Assembly (NCBI RefSeq): GCF_003236395.1
Contig: NZ_POUD01000077.1
Location: forward strand, 1 to 33,612
DNA: 33,612 nucleotides
Direction: 5' to 3'
Origin: Nonomuraea aridisoli
GTDB taxonomy: Bacteria; Actinomycetota; Actinomycetes; Streptosporangiales; Streptosporangiaceae
Shown here: positions 6,476 to 14,663 of the stretch, piece by piece
How the letters are laid out: each line of letters opens with the position of its first letter
How positions within the stretch are numbered: the first letter of the stretch is position 1
Notes under the pieces: model-generated
Databases searched by the model: none
What the model saw: only the letters and a program-made list of their open reading frames with translations
What the model was told of the DNA's origin: nothing
Translations under genes and position numbers: made by a program

Positions 6476-9292
6476 TCAGGGGTCGAGACGGGCCCTGGCG
6501 GCGGCGGAGACCACCGCGTCCTTCTCGGCGGGCGTCATCAGGCCGGCGGCGACCCAGGTCTCCGCGGTGCGGGCGACGGTGGACCGGAAACGTCCCTGGT
6601 TGTCGAACGGCGCCTCGGCCCACACCGCGTCGAGGAACGTCACCGAGTCCTCGCGTGCCCGGTTCGGCACACCGGAGTCCGCATCGCCGAAGACGATCTT
6701 CGGCTCGACCCGGTGGAAGTAGGCGTGGTAGCGGTCGGTGTCGTTGACGTAGAGCGGGACCAGCGGCAGGCCGTGCGTCGTGAACGTCATCGGCCCGGTG
6801 GACGTGACCGCGTCCGCGAGGTCGCCCGACAGGGTGAAGTCCCGGTAGAAGGAGAACTCGCGGAAGGTGGTCTCGTCGCTCTTGGCCACCATCGGAACGG
6901 GCCCGTACGCGATGCTCTGCGTGGTCGGGATGTCGAGCGCCTTCTCCACCCGCAGCGAGAACGGCATCGCGATCGTGATCCGGTCACCGCGGCGCCAGCT
7001 CCGGTCGAGCGTCACGTACGCACCGGGCTTGGCGTCGAGGTCCTGCACGTCCCCGTTGACGCGTACGGTGAAGCCTTTCTCCGCCCAGTACGGCACGCGC
7101 AGTTTCACCACGAGCGGGCCGTCGCCGTCCACCGTGAGCGTCGTCTCCCCCGCGGGATCGGCCGGGTAGTCGGTGGACTGCCTGACGGTGAAGCCCCTCT
7201 CCGGCCAGCTCAGCTCCGAGGCCAGGTAGAGGTTCACGTAGAGCGTGGAGTCGTCCGCGGAGCGGAAATAGATCGAGTCCTGGAATTTGGTGTGGCTTTC
7301 CAGGCCGGTGCCGCCGCAGCAGGTGCCCATGTTGCCGTAACTGCGCGAGGCGCCCGGCCGCATGGGGATGAAGTACGTCAGCAGCGGATTCGTGGTGCTC
7401 TCGGTGTTGCGGCGGGAGGCGAGAATCTGGCCGTAGAGCGCGCGCTCGTAGTACTGCATGTATTTCGGGTCGGCGGTGTGGAAGAAGAGGGCCCGGCTCA
7501 GCTTGAGCATGTTGTAGTTGCAGCACGTCTCGGCGTTGTTGGTGCCGAGCGTGCCCACGATGACGCCGCGCGCGCCGAAGAGCTCGCCGTTGTCGGTCGG
7601 GCCGGCCAGGCCGCCGGTGACGAAGATGCGGTGCGGCACGACCATGTCCCAGAAGTTCTTGGCCGCGGTGAAATAACGATCTTCGCCGGTTCGCTCGTAG
7701 ATCGACAGGTAGCCGATGAACTGCGGGATGTGCTGGTTGGCGTGTTTGCGCTCCAGCGTGTCCCGGTCGGCGGCGGTGGCGGTGAGGAGCGGGGTGTTGT
7801 CGAAGCATTTGGCCGCGGTGAGGTATTCCTCCTTGCCGCTGATGGCGTGGAGCTCGGCCATCACGGCGTTCATGGCGTTGTACTCACCGGCGATGTAGAT
7901 GCTCCACATGCGGTCGAGCTGGGCGCGCGGCAGCTTGCCCAGCCGGCTGTGCACCCAGTCGCCCATCTTCAGCACGATCTCGAGCGCCCGCTCGCTGCCG
8001 GCGTATTGGTAGGCGTCGAGCAGCCCGCGCATGATCATGTGGCAGGTGTAGTACGGCGCCCAGATGGTGGGATAGGTCGCGTACTCCTCCAGGCGGATGA
8101 ACTGCGTCTCCGGGTAGGCCGCCAGGTAGCCGGGGTGGCTGGGGCCGGGGTGGCCGCCGTCCTCGGAGACCAGCCGGGCGTCGGCTCCCCTGCCCGAGGA
8201 GTCGGCCGCGCGCTCGCCGCTCTCCTCGTCGAACCGGTACGCCACGACGTTCCCGCCGCCCGGACCGTCCATGAGGGCGGCTATCTCCGCCCGGGTGAGC
8301 GCCCGGTCGTAGATCTGGAAGTCGTCCACGGCGGCTTTCAGGTACGGGTCGCCGTACTGCGATTTCCCGATCCAGTTGTTGCCGGTCCGGCCGAGGCTGG
8401 ACGGCTTGAGGGTCATGCCGGTGTTCGTGCCGGCCGGGGAGCCGTTGACGTAGAGCGTTCCGGTGCCGCCGGACAGGGTGACGGCGACGTGGGTCCACTG
8501 GTTCGCCGGCAACTGGCCGTCGCCGTTGATGCGTTCCTCGCCGTTGCCTCCGCTGACGGTGATGGCGAATCTCGGCGCGGAGCCCGCGCTCACGGCGAGG
8601 AACATGTTCCGCGTGGTGCCGCTGCCGAAATCGAAGATCCTGGACCACGTGCTGATCTCGGCCGGGTTGAGCCACAGGGCGATGGTGACGTCGTCCAGGC
8701 CGCTCACGACGTCGGCGGGAAGCGACACGTACTGCGGCCCGTCGAGCTTCACCGCCCTGCCGAACTTCCCGGCCACTCTGGCGACCGGCGTCGGCGGCGG
8801 CGCGGGCTGCCCGACCCGCTCGGCGAGGGCGTCCTGGCATTCGCCGAGCGCGGTCACCATGTAGTCGACCTTGTCCTTGTAGAACGCGTCGCCGGAGCCC
8901 GCGTACGCCAGGGCCAGGGCGCTGAGGAAATGGCCGGTGTAGTGGCCGCGCAGATTGCCGGTCGCGTCGTCCCACCCGCCGGGCGGCTGCGCGCCCCGCG
9001 TGTCGAGCCCGGCGTTGGCCCGGAAGTTGGCCAGCATGCGATCGGCCGGATAGGCCCGCAGGAAGGTGAGGATCCGGTCGCGGTTGGCGCTGAACAGGCT
9101 GTCGCCCAGAGCGACCTGACGATTGGCGAACGGCCGCACCTGCCAGCCGTCCGGGATCGGCGGATCGTTCTGCGGCAGCGGCGCCGACGTGCCGGCCTGG
9201 GCGGTTCCGGAGACTAGGGAGAACGCCGAAGGCGTGGCGGCCGCCAGCGCGGCCAGCCGTAACACCTCGCGTCTGGGCATGATGTGCGTCAT
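6476..9292 (-). CDS. secreted GH127-like beta-L-arabinofuranosidase with LamG insert
   Basis: This 938-residue exported glycosidase of the DUF1680/GH127 family should remove L-arabinofuranose from plant cell-wall glycans. A twin-arginine-like signal (RREVLRL at 7-13, hydrophobic run, AQA) starts the protein. The catalytic (alpha/alpha)6 domain begins at about 55, is interrupted at about 165-385 by a LamG-like carbohydrate-binding module, and resumes at HPGYLAAYPETQF. Glu588 and Cys590 (ETC) plus Cys658 and Cys659 (GTCC) match the zinc-binding Glu/Cys set and Cys nucleophile known from GH127 HypBA1. The ATG at 9292 has AAGGAG six bases upstream. A LacI-type operator lies in its promoter. The LamG order is unusual (see findings). 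Confidence 0.87.
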   Translation of the reverse strand: MTHIMPRREVLRLAALAAATPSAFSLVSGTAQAGTSAPLPQNDPPIPDGWQVRPFANRQVALGDSLFSANRDRILTFLRAYPADRMLANFRANAGLDTRGAQPPGGWDDATGNLRGHYTGHFLSALALAYAGSGDAFYKDKVDYMVTALGECQDALAERVGQPAPPPTPVARVAGKFGRAVKLDGPQYVSLPADVVSGLDDVTIALWLNPAEISTWSRIFDFGSGTTRNMFLAVSAGSAPRFAITVSGGNGEERINGDGQLPANQWTHVAVTLSGGTGTLYVNGSPAGTNTGMTLKPSSLGRTGNNWIGKSQYGDPYLKAAVDDFQIYDRALTRAEIAALMDGPGGGNVVAYRFDEESGERAADSSGRGADARLVSEDGGHPGPSHPGYLAAYPETQFIRLEEYATYPTIWAPYYTCHMIMRGLLDAYQYAGSERALEIVLKMGDWVHSRLGKLPRAQLDRMWSIYIAGEYNAMNAVMAELHAISGKEEYLTAAKCFDNTPLLTATAADRDTLERKHANQHIPQFIGYLSIYERTGEDRYFTAAKNFWDMVVPHRIFVTGGLAGPTDNGELFGARGVIVGTLGTNNAETCCNYNMLKLSRALFFHTADPKYMQYYERALYGQILASRRNTESTTNPLLTYFIPMRPGASRSYGNMGTCCGGTGLESHTKFQDSIYFRSADDSTLYVNLYLASELSWPERGFTVRQSTDYPADPAGETTLTVDGDGPLVVKLRVPYWAEKGFTVRVNGDVQDLDAKPGAYVTLDRSWRRGDRITIAMPFSLRVEKALDIPTTQSIAYGPVPMVAKSDETTFREFSFYRDFTLSGDLADAVTSTGPMTFTTHGLPLVPLYVNDTDRYHAYFHRVEPKIVFGDADSGVPNRAREDSVTFLDAVWAEAPFDNQGRFRSTVARTAETWVAAGLMTPAEKDAVVSAAARARLDP

Positions 9293-9340
9293 CTCTACTC
9301 CTTGCGCGCGAGCGTTTCACCAGGGAGGAGGCCGGACGTA

Positions 9341-9368
9341 CTGATAGCGCTAACACTTCGGCTGTCAA
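9341..9368 (-). promoter_or_regulatory. promoter and LacI-family operator of the GH127 gene
   Basis: On the minus strand TTGACA (9368-9363) is followed after 16 bp by TATCAG (9346-9341). The near-perfect palindrome TGTTAGCGCTATCA (9355-9342) with core TAGCGCTA overlaps the spacer and -10. Such CG-centred sites are typical of LacI/GalR-family repressors, which release DNA on binding a sugar. The repressor gene is not in this window. Confidence 0.7.
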
Positions 9369-9470
9369 GCAACGAGTTTCGACGAAGTAACGGCACCCGT
9401 CAAGATCAGGTTCGCGGTCCTTCGTCCCCGGACCGACCAGGAGGCCCGCCCGAGCCGGATCTGCGATCGG

Positions 9471-10373
9471 TCACGAGCGTGACCGGCGTTCGCTCATCGC
9501 CCGGGCCAGCGCGTCGTCGGACGGACCACGCTCGGCCGGCATCGCCTCCAGCAGGGCGCGGGTGCGGCGGGTGAGGGCGTCGGCGGCCAGCCGGTCGGTG
9601 AGGATGTAGAGCCGGTCGGCGCGGATGCCGTCGACCACCAGCTCGCCGACGGCATCGACGTCACGCCCGTACGCGGCGAGTGCGGCGTCACCGGCGGCGG
9701 CCGCCTCGCGCATCCGCTCACGGGCGCCTGCCGGGATCACGTCGGGCGGCGCGGTGTTGAGGCTGTTGCCGCCGACCCCGGTGGCGACCATGCCGGGAAC
9801 GAGGACACCGGCCCCGATCTGACGGCCTTCGTCGCGCAGGCCGCGGCGCAGCGCCTCCGTGAGCCCCACGACCGCGAACTTCGACGCGTGGTAGGTGTAG
9901 CCGGAGCTGCGCTCGGGGAACACGGTCAGACCCGCCGCGGAGGCGGTGTTGACGATGTGGCCGGGGGCATCGCGAGTGAGCATGCGCGGCAGGAACGTGG
10001 TGACGCCGTTGTTGACGCCGTCGAGGTTGACGCCGACCACGTGGTCCCAGACGGCGTACGAGACCTCTTCGGTGATCGTCAGCAGGGCGCCGACGCCCAC
10101 GCCCGCGTTGTTGACCAGGATCGAGACCGCGCCGAGGCGGCGTTCGGCCTCGTCGGCGGCCGCCGCGAAGGCGGCGCGGTCGCGTACGTCGAGCTCGAAG
10201 CACTCCACCTCGGTCAGTGGGGCCAGTTCGCGCGCCGCGCGCGCGAGCGCGTCGGTGTCGATGTCGGCGAGCGCCAGGCGCAGCCCTTCGCGCGCGAACG
10301 CCCGCGCGATGCCCAGCCCGATCCCCTGCGATCCACCCGTGACGAACGCCGTCATGCCCCTGCGGATATCCAT
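9471..10373 (-). CDS. short-chain dehydrogenase/reductase (SDR)
   Basis: This 300-residue classical SDR is an NAD(P)-dependent oxidoreductase of unknown substrate. The cofactor loop TGGSQGIG lies at 12-19, NNAG at 88-91, and the catalytic residues are Ser145, Tyr161 and Lys165 (YHASK). An acidic Asp at the end of the second strand (LALADID) favours NAD over NADP. The start at 10373 has GGAGGAG five bases upstream. The gene is divergent from a TetR regulator, and a 27-bp palindrome (10381-10407) overlaps its ribosome-binding region, so it is very likely that regulator's target. The C-terminal ~90 residues are longer than in minimal SDRs and look like the acyl/steroid-type SDRs often kept next to TetR genes. 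Confidence 0.85.
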   Translation of the reverse strand: MDIRRGMTAFVTGGSQGIGLGIARAFAREGLRLALADIDTDALARAARELAPLTEVECFELDVRDRAAFAAAADEAERRLGAVSILVNNAGVGVGALLTITEEVSYAVWDHVVGVNLDGVNNGVTTFLPRMLTRDAPGHIVNTASAAGLTVFPERSSGYTYHASKFAVVGLTEALRRGLRDEGRQIGAGVLVPGMVATGVGGNSLNTAPPDVIPAGARERMREAAAAGDAALAAYGRDVDAVGELVVDGIRADRLYILTDRLAADALTRRTRALLEAMPAERGPSDDALARAMSERRSRS

Positions 10374-10380
10374 AGCTCCT

Positions 10381-10407
10381 CCAAAGTCAGAGAGACTCTG
10401 ATTTTGG
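10381..10407. promoter_or_regulatory. 27-bp TetR operator between SDR and TetR genes
   Basis: The arms CCAAAGTCAGAG (10381-10392) and CTCTGATTTTGG (10396-10407) flank AGA and are reverse complements except for one pair (G/T at the sixth base). The site covers the SDR ribosome-binding region and abuts the -35 of the divergent regulator, so it can repress both genes. Confidence 0.8.
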
Positions 10408-10432
10408 AGTCTATCCGGCTTCTGGCTATCCT
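10404..10432 (+). promoter_or_regulatory. promoter of a leaderless tetR gene
   Basis: TTGGAG (10404-10409) and TATCCT (10427-10432) are 17 bp apart, and the ATG at 10440 follows after 7 nt. Transcription would therefore begin at or next to the start codon. No Shine-Dalgarno sequence precedes the gene. Confidence 0.6.
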
Positions 10433-10439
10433 GGACGGC

Positions 10440-11054
10440 ATGGGAGACAACGGCATGGGGCTGCGCGAACGCAAGAAGCTGCGGACCCGCCGCACGCTGA
10501 TCGAGGCCGGGCTGACGCTGTTCGACGAGAAGGGCTACGACGCGACCACCGTCGCCGACATCTGCGCCGCCGCCGACATCTCACCCGCGACGTTCTTCAC
10601 GTACTTCCCCGCCAAGGAGGACCTCGTCTTCGCCGACCAGCCGCAGCAGGTGGAGGCCGTCCGTGAGCTGCTGGCCGCGCGGCGTCCCGGCGAGTCGATG
10701 CGCGAGATCCTCGTGCGCGTCGTGGAGCAGTTCGTGACCCCCGGCATGTGGAGCATCGACCCCGACGACCGGCTGACCGCGGTCCGCGCCCGGCTCGTCG
10801 CGACCGTGCCCGCACTGCGCGCCGTGGCGTTGCGGCGGTTGTTCGACATCCAGGCGGAGTGGGCGGGCGCCCTCGCGGACACGTTCCCCGAGGAGTTGGA
10901 CGAGACGGACGCCCATGCCGTCATCGGCTCCGTGACGGGCGCGGTGATCGCCGCCGCCATGGCCAACGTCCGCCGGGGCGATGCCGCGCTGCCCATGCCT
11001 GAGGTCGTCTCCCGAGCCGCCCTGACCGCCATGAACGCCATCCCCGGGCGCTGA
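10440..11054 (+). CDS. TetR family transcriptional regulator
   Basis: This 204-residue repressor has an N-terminal TetR DNA-binding domain: RERKKLRTRRTLIEAGLTLF as helix 1, then TTVADICAAADISPATFFTYFPAKEDL as the helix-turn-helix at about 32-60. The C-terminal all-helical part should bind a small ligand and dimerise. It is divergent from the SDR gene, and the shared palindrome at 10381-10407 suggests control of the SDR and of itself. The ATG at 10440 fits leaderless transcription from the -10 at 10427. An alternative start at 10455 would only trim MGDNG. The effector is unknown. Confidence 0.88.
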   Translation: MGDNGMGLRERKKLRTRRTLIEAGLTLFDEKGYDATTVADICAAADISPATFFTYFPAKEDLVFADQPQQVEAVRELLAARRPGESMREILVRVVEQFVTPGMWSIDPDDRLTAVRARLVATVPALRAVALRRLFDIQAEWAGALADTFPEELDETDAHAVIGSVTGAVIAAAMANVRRGDAALPMPEVVSRAALTAMNAIPGR

Positions 11055-11206
11055 CCGTCAGGCCGGCGATCACGACGATCCCGCCCAGACGGGCCGCCGG
11101 CCCGCCGAGCCGAGACCTGGTCGGCACACAGGGCCGCTACCCGCCGTCGGCCCCGGCTCACGAGCGACGCCGGGGGCCCGCCCGGAGCGGGCGGTACGCT
11201 ACGCCG

Positions 11207-11749
11207 GTGAAGAGGCTGATGGCCCGGGTCTGGCGCGGCATCCGCGGCTCGACGCAGTGGCGGCTGCTCTACCTGTCGCAGGCGAAGTTCATGGTGGGGG
11301 TCACCGGCGTCGTCCGCGACCGCGACGGCAACGTGCTGCTGCTGCGCCACCGGTTCTGGCCCGAGGGCCGGCAGTGGGGGCTGCCGACGGGCGGCGCGAA
11401 GCGGGGCGAGACGTTCGAGCAGACGGTCGTCCGCGAGGTCAGGGAGGAGACCGGGCTGGAGGTCAGCGTGGGTGAGCTGGTGCACCTGCGGAGCGGGTTC
11501 CGGCTCCGGATCGAGGTCGCCTACGCCGCCCGGTACGCCGGCGGCGGCACGCTGCGGCTGAACCCGATGGAGATCGTCGAAGCCCGCTGGTGCTCCCCCG
11601 ACGACCTGCCGGAGGGCCTGCTGGAGTCGCACCGCCGGCTGATCGCCTCAGGTGGGCGGGGCGGCCGTGGTGGTGAAGGCGGCGGTGAGGTGGGCGGTGT
11701 CGTTGTAGCGGCGCAGGATCCACCGGGCCTCGGTCAGCACCAGGTGTGA
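11207..11749 (+). CDS. Nudix hydrolase
   Basis: This 180-residue Nudix protein hydrolyses a nucleoside-diphosphate-linked substrate. The Nudix box runs from Gly62 to Leu84 (G-x5-E-x7-REVREETG), with the Glu residues that bind Mg2+. About 30 residues precede the domain. The GTG at 11207 fits leaderless expression, with TACGCT at 11195-11200 six bases before it. The Nudix fold should end near residue 148. The remaining ~33 residues are Gly-rich and are encoded across the end of the convergent phosphatase gene, a 102-nt overlap, so the tail may be non-functional run-on. The substrate is unknown. Confidence 0.8.
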   Translation: MKRLMARVWRGIRGSTQWRLLYLSQAKFMVGVTGVVRDRDGNVLLLRHRFWPEGRQWGLPTGGAKRGETFEQTVVREVREETGLEVSVGELVHLRSGFRLRIEVAYAARYAGGGTLRLNPMEIVEARWCSPDDLPEGLLESHRRLIASGGRGGRGGEGGGEVGGVVVAAQDPPGLGQHQV

Positions 11750-12355
11750 CACCGACGCGTTGTCGGCCCCGAGGAACGCGAACGGCCGCGACCCCGTGGC
11801 GATCGCCAGCGCCTCGGCGATCACGCCGCCGTGGGTGACCACGGCGATCCGCTGGTCGGGGTGGGCGGCGGCCAGCCTGGCGAGCACCTTGCGCACGCGC
11901 TCGGAGAACGCCGCGGCGGGCTCCGCGCCGGGGATCACGTCCCAGCGTTCCTCGGCCGACATCCGCTGCGCGATCGGGTGGCCCTCGGCGACCCGCTGCC
12001 GGAACAGGCCCCCCTCCCACTCGCCGAGGTGCACCTCGCGCAGGTCGGGCTCGACCATCGGCGTCAGGCCGAGCCGGGCGGCGAGCGGCGCGGCGGTCTG
12101 GGACGTACGCCGCAGCGTGCTCACGTAGACGGCGTCGATGCTCTCGGCCGCGAGCCGGAGGCCCACCCGCTCCGCCTGCTCGAGCCCCTCGGGCGCGAGC
12201 CTCGGATCGCCCTGGCCGTCCACCAGCGGGAACGGGTGACCGGGCCGCGCGGGCTCGGACTCGCCATGCCGGACCAGCAGCAACTCTGTGGCCCCAGGAG
12301 GCGTACGGAACCGGCCTTGCCGGTATTCGACCGGCTTTTCACTCTCAGATCCCAC
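11648..12355 (-). CDS. histidine phosphatase family protein (phosphoglycerate mutase-like)
   Basis: This 235-residue protein has the 2H phosphatase signature: LLLVRHGES with the phosphate-accepting His30, Arg29 in the same motif, the acidic REVHLGEWEG region near 106-115 and the second histidine in VVTHGGV (His175). Such enzymes dephosphorylate small metabolites or act as cofactor-dependent mutases. Specificity is not readable. The GTG at 12355 gives MGSESEK. Its 3' end overlaps the Nudix gene by 102 nt on the opposite strand. It follows lysA on the same strand after a 51-bp gap and could be read from the same transcript. Confidence 0.83.
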   Translation of the reverse strand: MGSESEKPVEYRQGRFRTPPGATELLLVRHGESEPARPGHPFPLVDGQGDPRLAPEGLEQAERVGLRLAAESIDAVYVSTLRRTSQTAAPLAARLGLTPMVEPDLREVHLGEWEGGLFRQRVAEGHPIAQRMSAEERWDVIPGAEPAAAFSERVRKVLARLAAAHPDQRIAVVTHGGVIAEALAIATGSRPFAFLGADNASVSHLVLTEARWILRRYNDTAHLTAAFTTTAAPPT

Positions 12356-12406
12356 AATTTCGGAACGTTACTCTACTTTTCCGTCTGGGTCAGGGGGGCT
12401 GGGGGC

Positions 12407-13711
12407 TCACAGCCCTACGTCCCTGCGCAGCAGGTCGTCGATCTCCTCGCGGCGTACGATCAGCCGGGCCGTGCCGTCGTGGACCGCGACGACCGGCGGG
12501 CGGCCGGTGAGGTTGTAGGTGGAGGCCATCGAGTGGTGGTAGGCGCCCGTCGCCGGCACCGCCAGGACGTCGCCCGGCCGCACGTCGGCCGGCAGGGGCA
12601 CGTCGTCCGCGAGCACGTCGCCGGCCTCGCAGTGGTGGCCGACCAGGGTGACCGGGCGGTCGGGCATGCCGGAGCGGCGGCCGACCAGGCGGGCGGTGTA
12701 GCGGGCGCCGTACAGGGACGGGCGGGGGTTGTCGCTCATCCTGCCGTCGACGGCGACGAACGTCCGGGTGAGGGCGCGCTTGACGGCGACGACCCGGTAG
12801 AGCGTGAGCCCGGCGGGGCCGCTGACCGACCGGCCCGGTTCCACGATCAGCCGCGGAACGGGCAGGCCCAGGGCCGCGGCGCGTTCCTCGACCGCCTTGA
12901 CCACCCGCACGGCGAAGTCGGCGGGGGTCAGGAAGTACTCGCCCTCCAGGTACGCGATGCCCTGGCCGCCGCCCAGGTCCAGCTCGGGCAGGACGACCCC
13001 GTACGTGTCGCGGACCCGCGCGAGCTGCTCCACCATGACGTGCGCCGCCTCCTCGTACGGCTCGGGCGTGCGGATCTGGGAGCCGAGGTGGCAGTGCAGC
13101 CCCGCCAGCTCCAGCTCCGGCTGGCGCAGCACCCGGGCCACGGCCGCGGCGGCGTCTCCGGTCGCGACGGACAGGCCGAACTTCTGCCCCTCGCCACCGG
13201 TGCGCACGGCCGGGTGGGCGCCCGCCTCGACGTCGGGGATGACGCGCAGCAGCACCTTCTGCCGCCCGCCGGGCGGAACAAGCCCGGCGATCCGGGTGAT
13301 CTCGGCGAGGTTGTCGACGACGACGCGCCCCACGCCGCACTCCACCGCCTGGCGCAGCTCACCGGGTGACTTGGCGTTGCCGTGGAAGACGATGCGGTCG
13401 GCGGGGAAGCCGACGGACCGGGCGATGGCCAGTTCGCCGCCGGAGCAGACGTCCAGGCCGAGCCCTTCCTCACGGATCCAGGCGGCCATCGCCCGGCAGA
13501 GGAACGCCTTGGCGGCGTAGACGACGCGGGCGCCGGGAAGGGCCGAGCGGTAGGCGCGGCAGCGCTGCCGTACGTCGGCCTCGTCCAGGACGTACGCGGG
13601 GGTGCCGAAGCGCTCGGCGAGGTCTGCGAGCGGGACGCCCCCGGTACGGGCGACCGGCTCGAAGCGGGTGGTGGCCGACCATGGGCCGCCGGGCGGAAGG
13701 GGCTCTGACAT
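12407..13711 (-). CDS. lysA: diaminopimelate decarboxylase
   Basis: This 434-residue fold-III PLP enzyme converts meso-diaminopimelate to L-lysine, the last step of lysine synthesis. Lys68 in VVYAAKAF would bind PLP. HLGS at 208-211, the GGGQG phosphate loop at about 247-251, EPGRS at 291-295 and Cys361 in CEAGD complete the active-site set of DapDC. I chose the ATG at 13711 because a strong AGGAGG lies just upstream. Longer in-frame extensions run through a tandem repeat. Actinomycetes often carry extra lysA-like genes in secondary-metabolite regions. Related decarboxylases of ornithine or carboxynorspermidine share the fold, so the substrate is likely but not proven. Confidence 0.85.
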   Translation of the reverse strand: MSEPLPPGGPWSATTRFEPVARTGGVPLADLAERFGTPAYVLDEADVRQRCRAYRSALPGARVVYAAKAFLCRAMAAWIREEGLGLDVCSGGELAIARSVGFPADRIVFHGNAKSPGELRQAVECGVGRVVVDNLAEITRIAGLVPPGGRQKVLLRVIPDVEAGAHPAVRTGGEGQKFGLSVATGDAAAAVARVLRQPELELAGLHCHLGSQIRTPEPYEEAAHVMVEQLARVRDTYGVVLPELDLGGGQGIAYLEGEYFLTPADFAVRVVKAVEERAAALGLPVPRLIVEPGRSVSGPAGLTLYRVVAVKRALTRTFVAVDGRMSDNPRPSLYGARYTARLVGRRSGMPDRPVTLVGHHCEAGDVLADDVPLPADVRPGDVLAVPATGAYHHSMASTYNLTGRPPVVAVHDGTARLIVRREEIDDLLRRDVGL

Positions 13712-13822
13712 CTGCTTTCCTCCTCGGAGAGGTCGTACAGCAGACGCTAAGACCGTTCGGGCAGCGTACCCGGCGATCCCTACGCGATCCGGACACCGAT
13801 CCCGTGAATCCTGACGCGACCT

Positions 13823-13870
13823 TGACAGCGCCCGTGACAGCGCCCGTGACAGCGCCCGTGACAATGCCCG
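13823..13870. repeat. four 12-bp tandem repeats upstream of lysA
   Basis: Three exact copies of TGACAGCGCCCG (13823-13834, 13835-13846, 13847-13858) are followed by TGACAATGCCCG (13859-13870) and a further TGACAG. The array lies in the 172-bp gap between the SDR stop and the lysA start, within the probable lysA leader or promoter. Confidence 0.9.
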
Positions 13871-13883
13871 TGACAGGAGACCG

Positions 13884-14618
13884 TCAGGCGATGCCGCCGT
13901 TGGCATAGATGACCTGGCCGTTGATCCAGCGGGCCGGACCGGCCAGGAAGGAGACCACGTCGGCGATGTCGGCCGGGGTGCCGAGGCGTTCGAGCGGGGG
14001 CTGCGCCATCAGGCGGTCGATCGTCGCCCGGTCCTTGCCCTCCAGGAACATGGCCGTCGCGGTGGGGCCCGGGGCGACCGCGTTGACGGTGACGTCGCGG
14101 CCGCGCATCTCGCGGGCCAGCACGAAGGTCATGGTCTCGACGGCGGCCTTGCTCGCCGCGTAGGCGCTGTAGCCGGGGAAGCCCATCCTGGTCTGCGACG
14201 TCGAGAACCCGATGATCGCGCCTCCGGCCCGCGCCCGGCGGGCGGCCTGCTGCGCGACCACGAAGGCGCCGCGGATGTTCGTGCGGTGCATCCGGTCGAG
14301 CACGTCGAGGTCGAACGTCGCCAGCGGGCTGAGCGCCAGGATGCCCGCGGCGTTGACGACGACGTCGATCCCGCCGAAAACCGCCTCCATCGCGTCGAAC
14401 ACCGCCGCCGTCTCGCGTTCGTCGGCCACGTCTCCCGTCACCGTGATCGCGCGGCCGCCGGCGGCCTCGATGGCTTTCACGGCCTCGTCCGCCGCGTCCC
14501 GGTTGCCGGCGTAGTGGACGCCGACGGCCATCCCGTCGGCGGCCAGCCGTTCGACGACGGTGCGGCCGATGCCGCCGGAGCCGCCCATCACGAGTGCGAC
14601 CCTGGTGGGGGTGGACAT
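13884..14618 (-). CDS. short-chain dehydrogenase/reductase (SDR)
   Basis: This 244-residue classical SDR of the FabG-like group is an NAD(P)H-dependent oxidoreductase. The cofactor loop GGSGGIG is at 12-18, NAAG at 89-92, with Ser139, Tyr153 and Lys157 (YAASK) as catalytic residues, and the C-terminus WINGQVIYANGGIA is typical of the family. The start at 14618 is preferred over the in-frame ATG six codons upstream, because GAAGGAGG, the Shine-Dalgarno sequence, lies inside that extension. The gene is divergent from a TetR gene, with two palindromic operators between them. The substrate is unknown. Confidence 0.86.
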   Translation of the reverse strand: MSTPTRVALVMGGSGGIGRTVVERLAADGMAVGVHYAGNRDAADEAVKAIEAAGGRAITVTGDVADERETAAVFDAMEAVFGGIDVVVNAAGILALSPLATFDLDVLDRMHRTNIRGAFVVAQQAARRARAGGAIIGFSTSQTRMGFPGYSAYAASKAAVETMTFVLAREMRGRDVTVNAVAPGPTATAMFLEGKDRATIDRLMAQPPLERLGTPADIADVVSFLAGPARWINGQVIYANGGIA

Positions 14619-14636
14619 GCGTGCCTCCTTCTGCAC

Positions 14637-14659
14637 TATATGAACACATCGACCATATA
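14637..14659. promoter_or_regulatory. TetR operator O1
   Basis: TATATGAAC (14637-14645), a 5-nt spacer and GACCATATA (14651-14659) form an imperfect palindrome with the same layout as O2 at 14664-14686. Confidence 0.65.
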
Positions 14660-14663
14660 CCCT

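Noticed and set aside
6713..9217. 834-codon plus-strand open frame across the glycosidase gene
   Set aside because: Antisense shadow of the GH127 gene. Composition is Arg/Val/Gly/His-rich without domains, as is common opposite GC-rich genes.
13823..13870. Tandem repeats as a CRISPR array
   Set aside because: Repeats are contiguous 12-mers with no spacers and no cas genes nearby.
14619..14636. Start of the SDR gene at 14636 (MQKEAR extension)
   Set aside because: The extension contains the Shine-Dalgarno sequence that serves the ATG at 14618.
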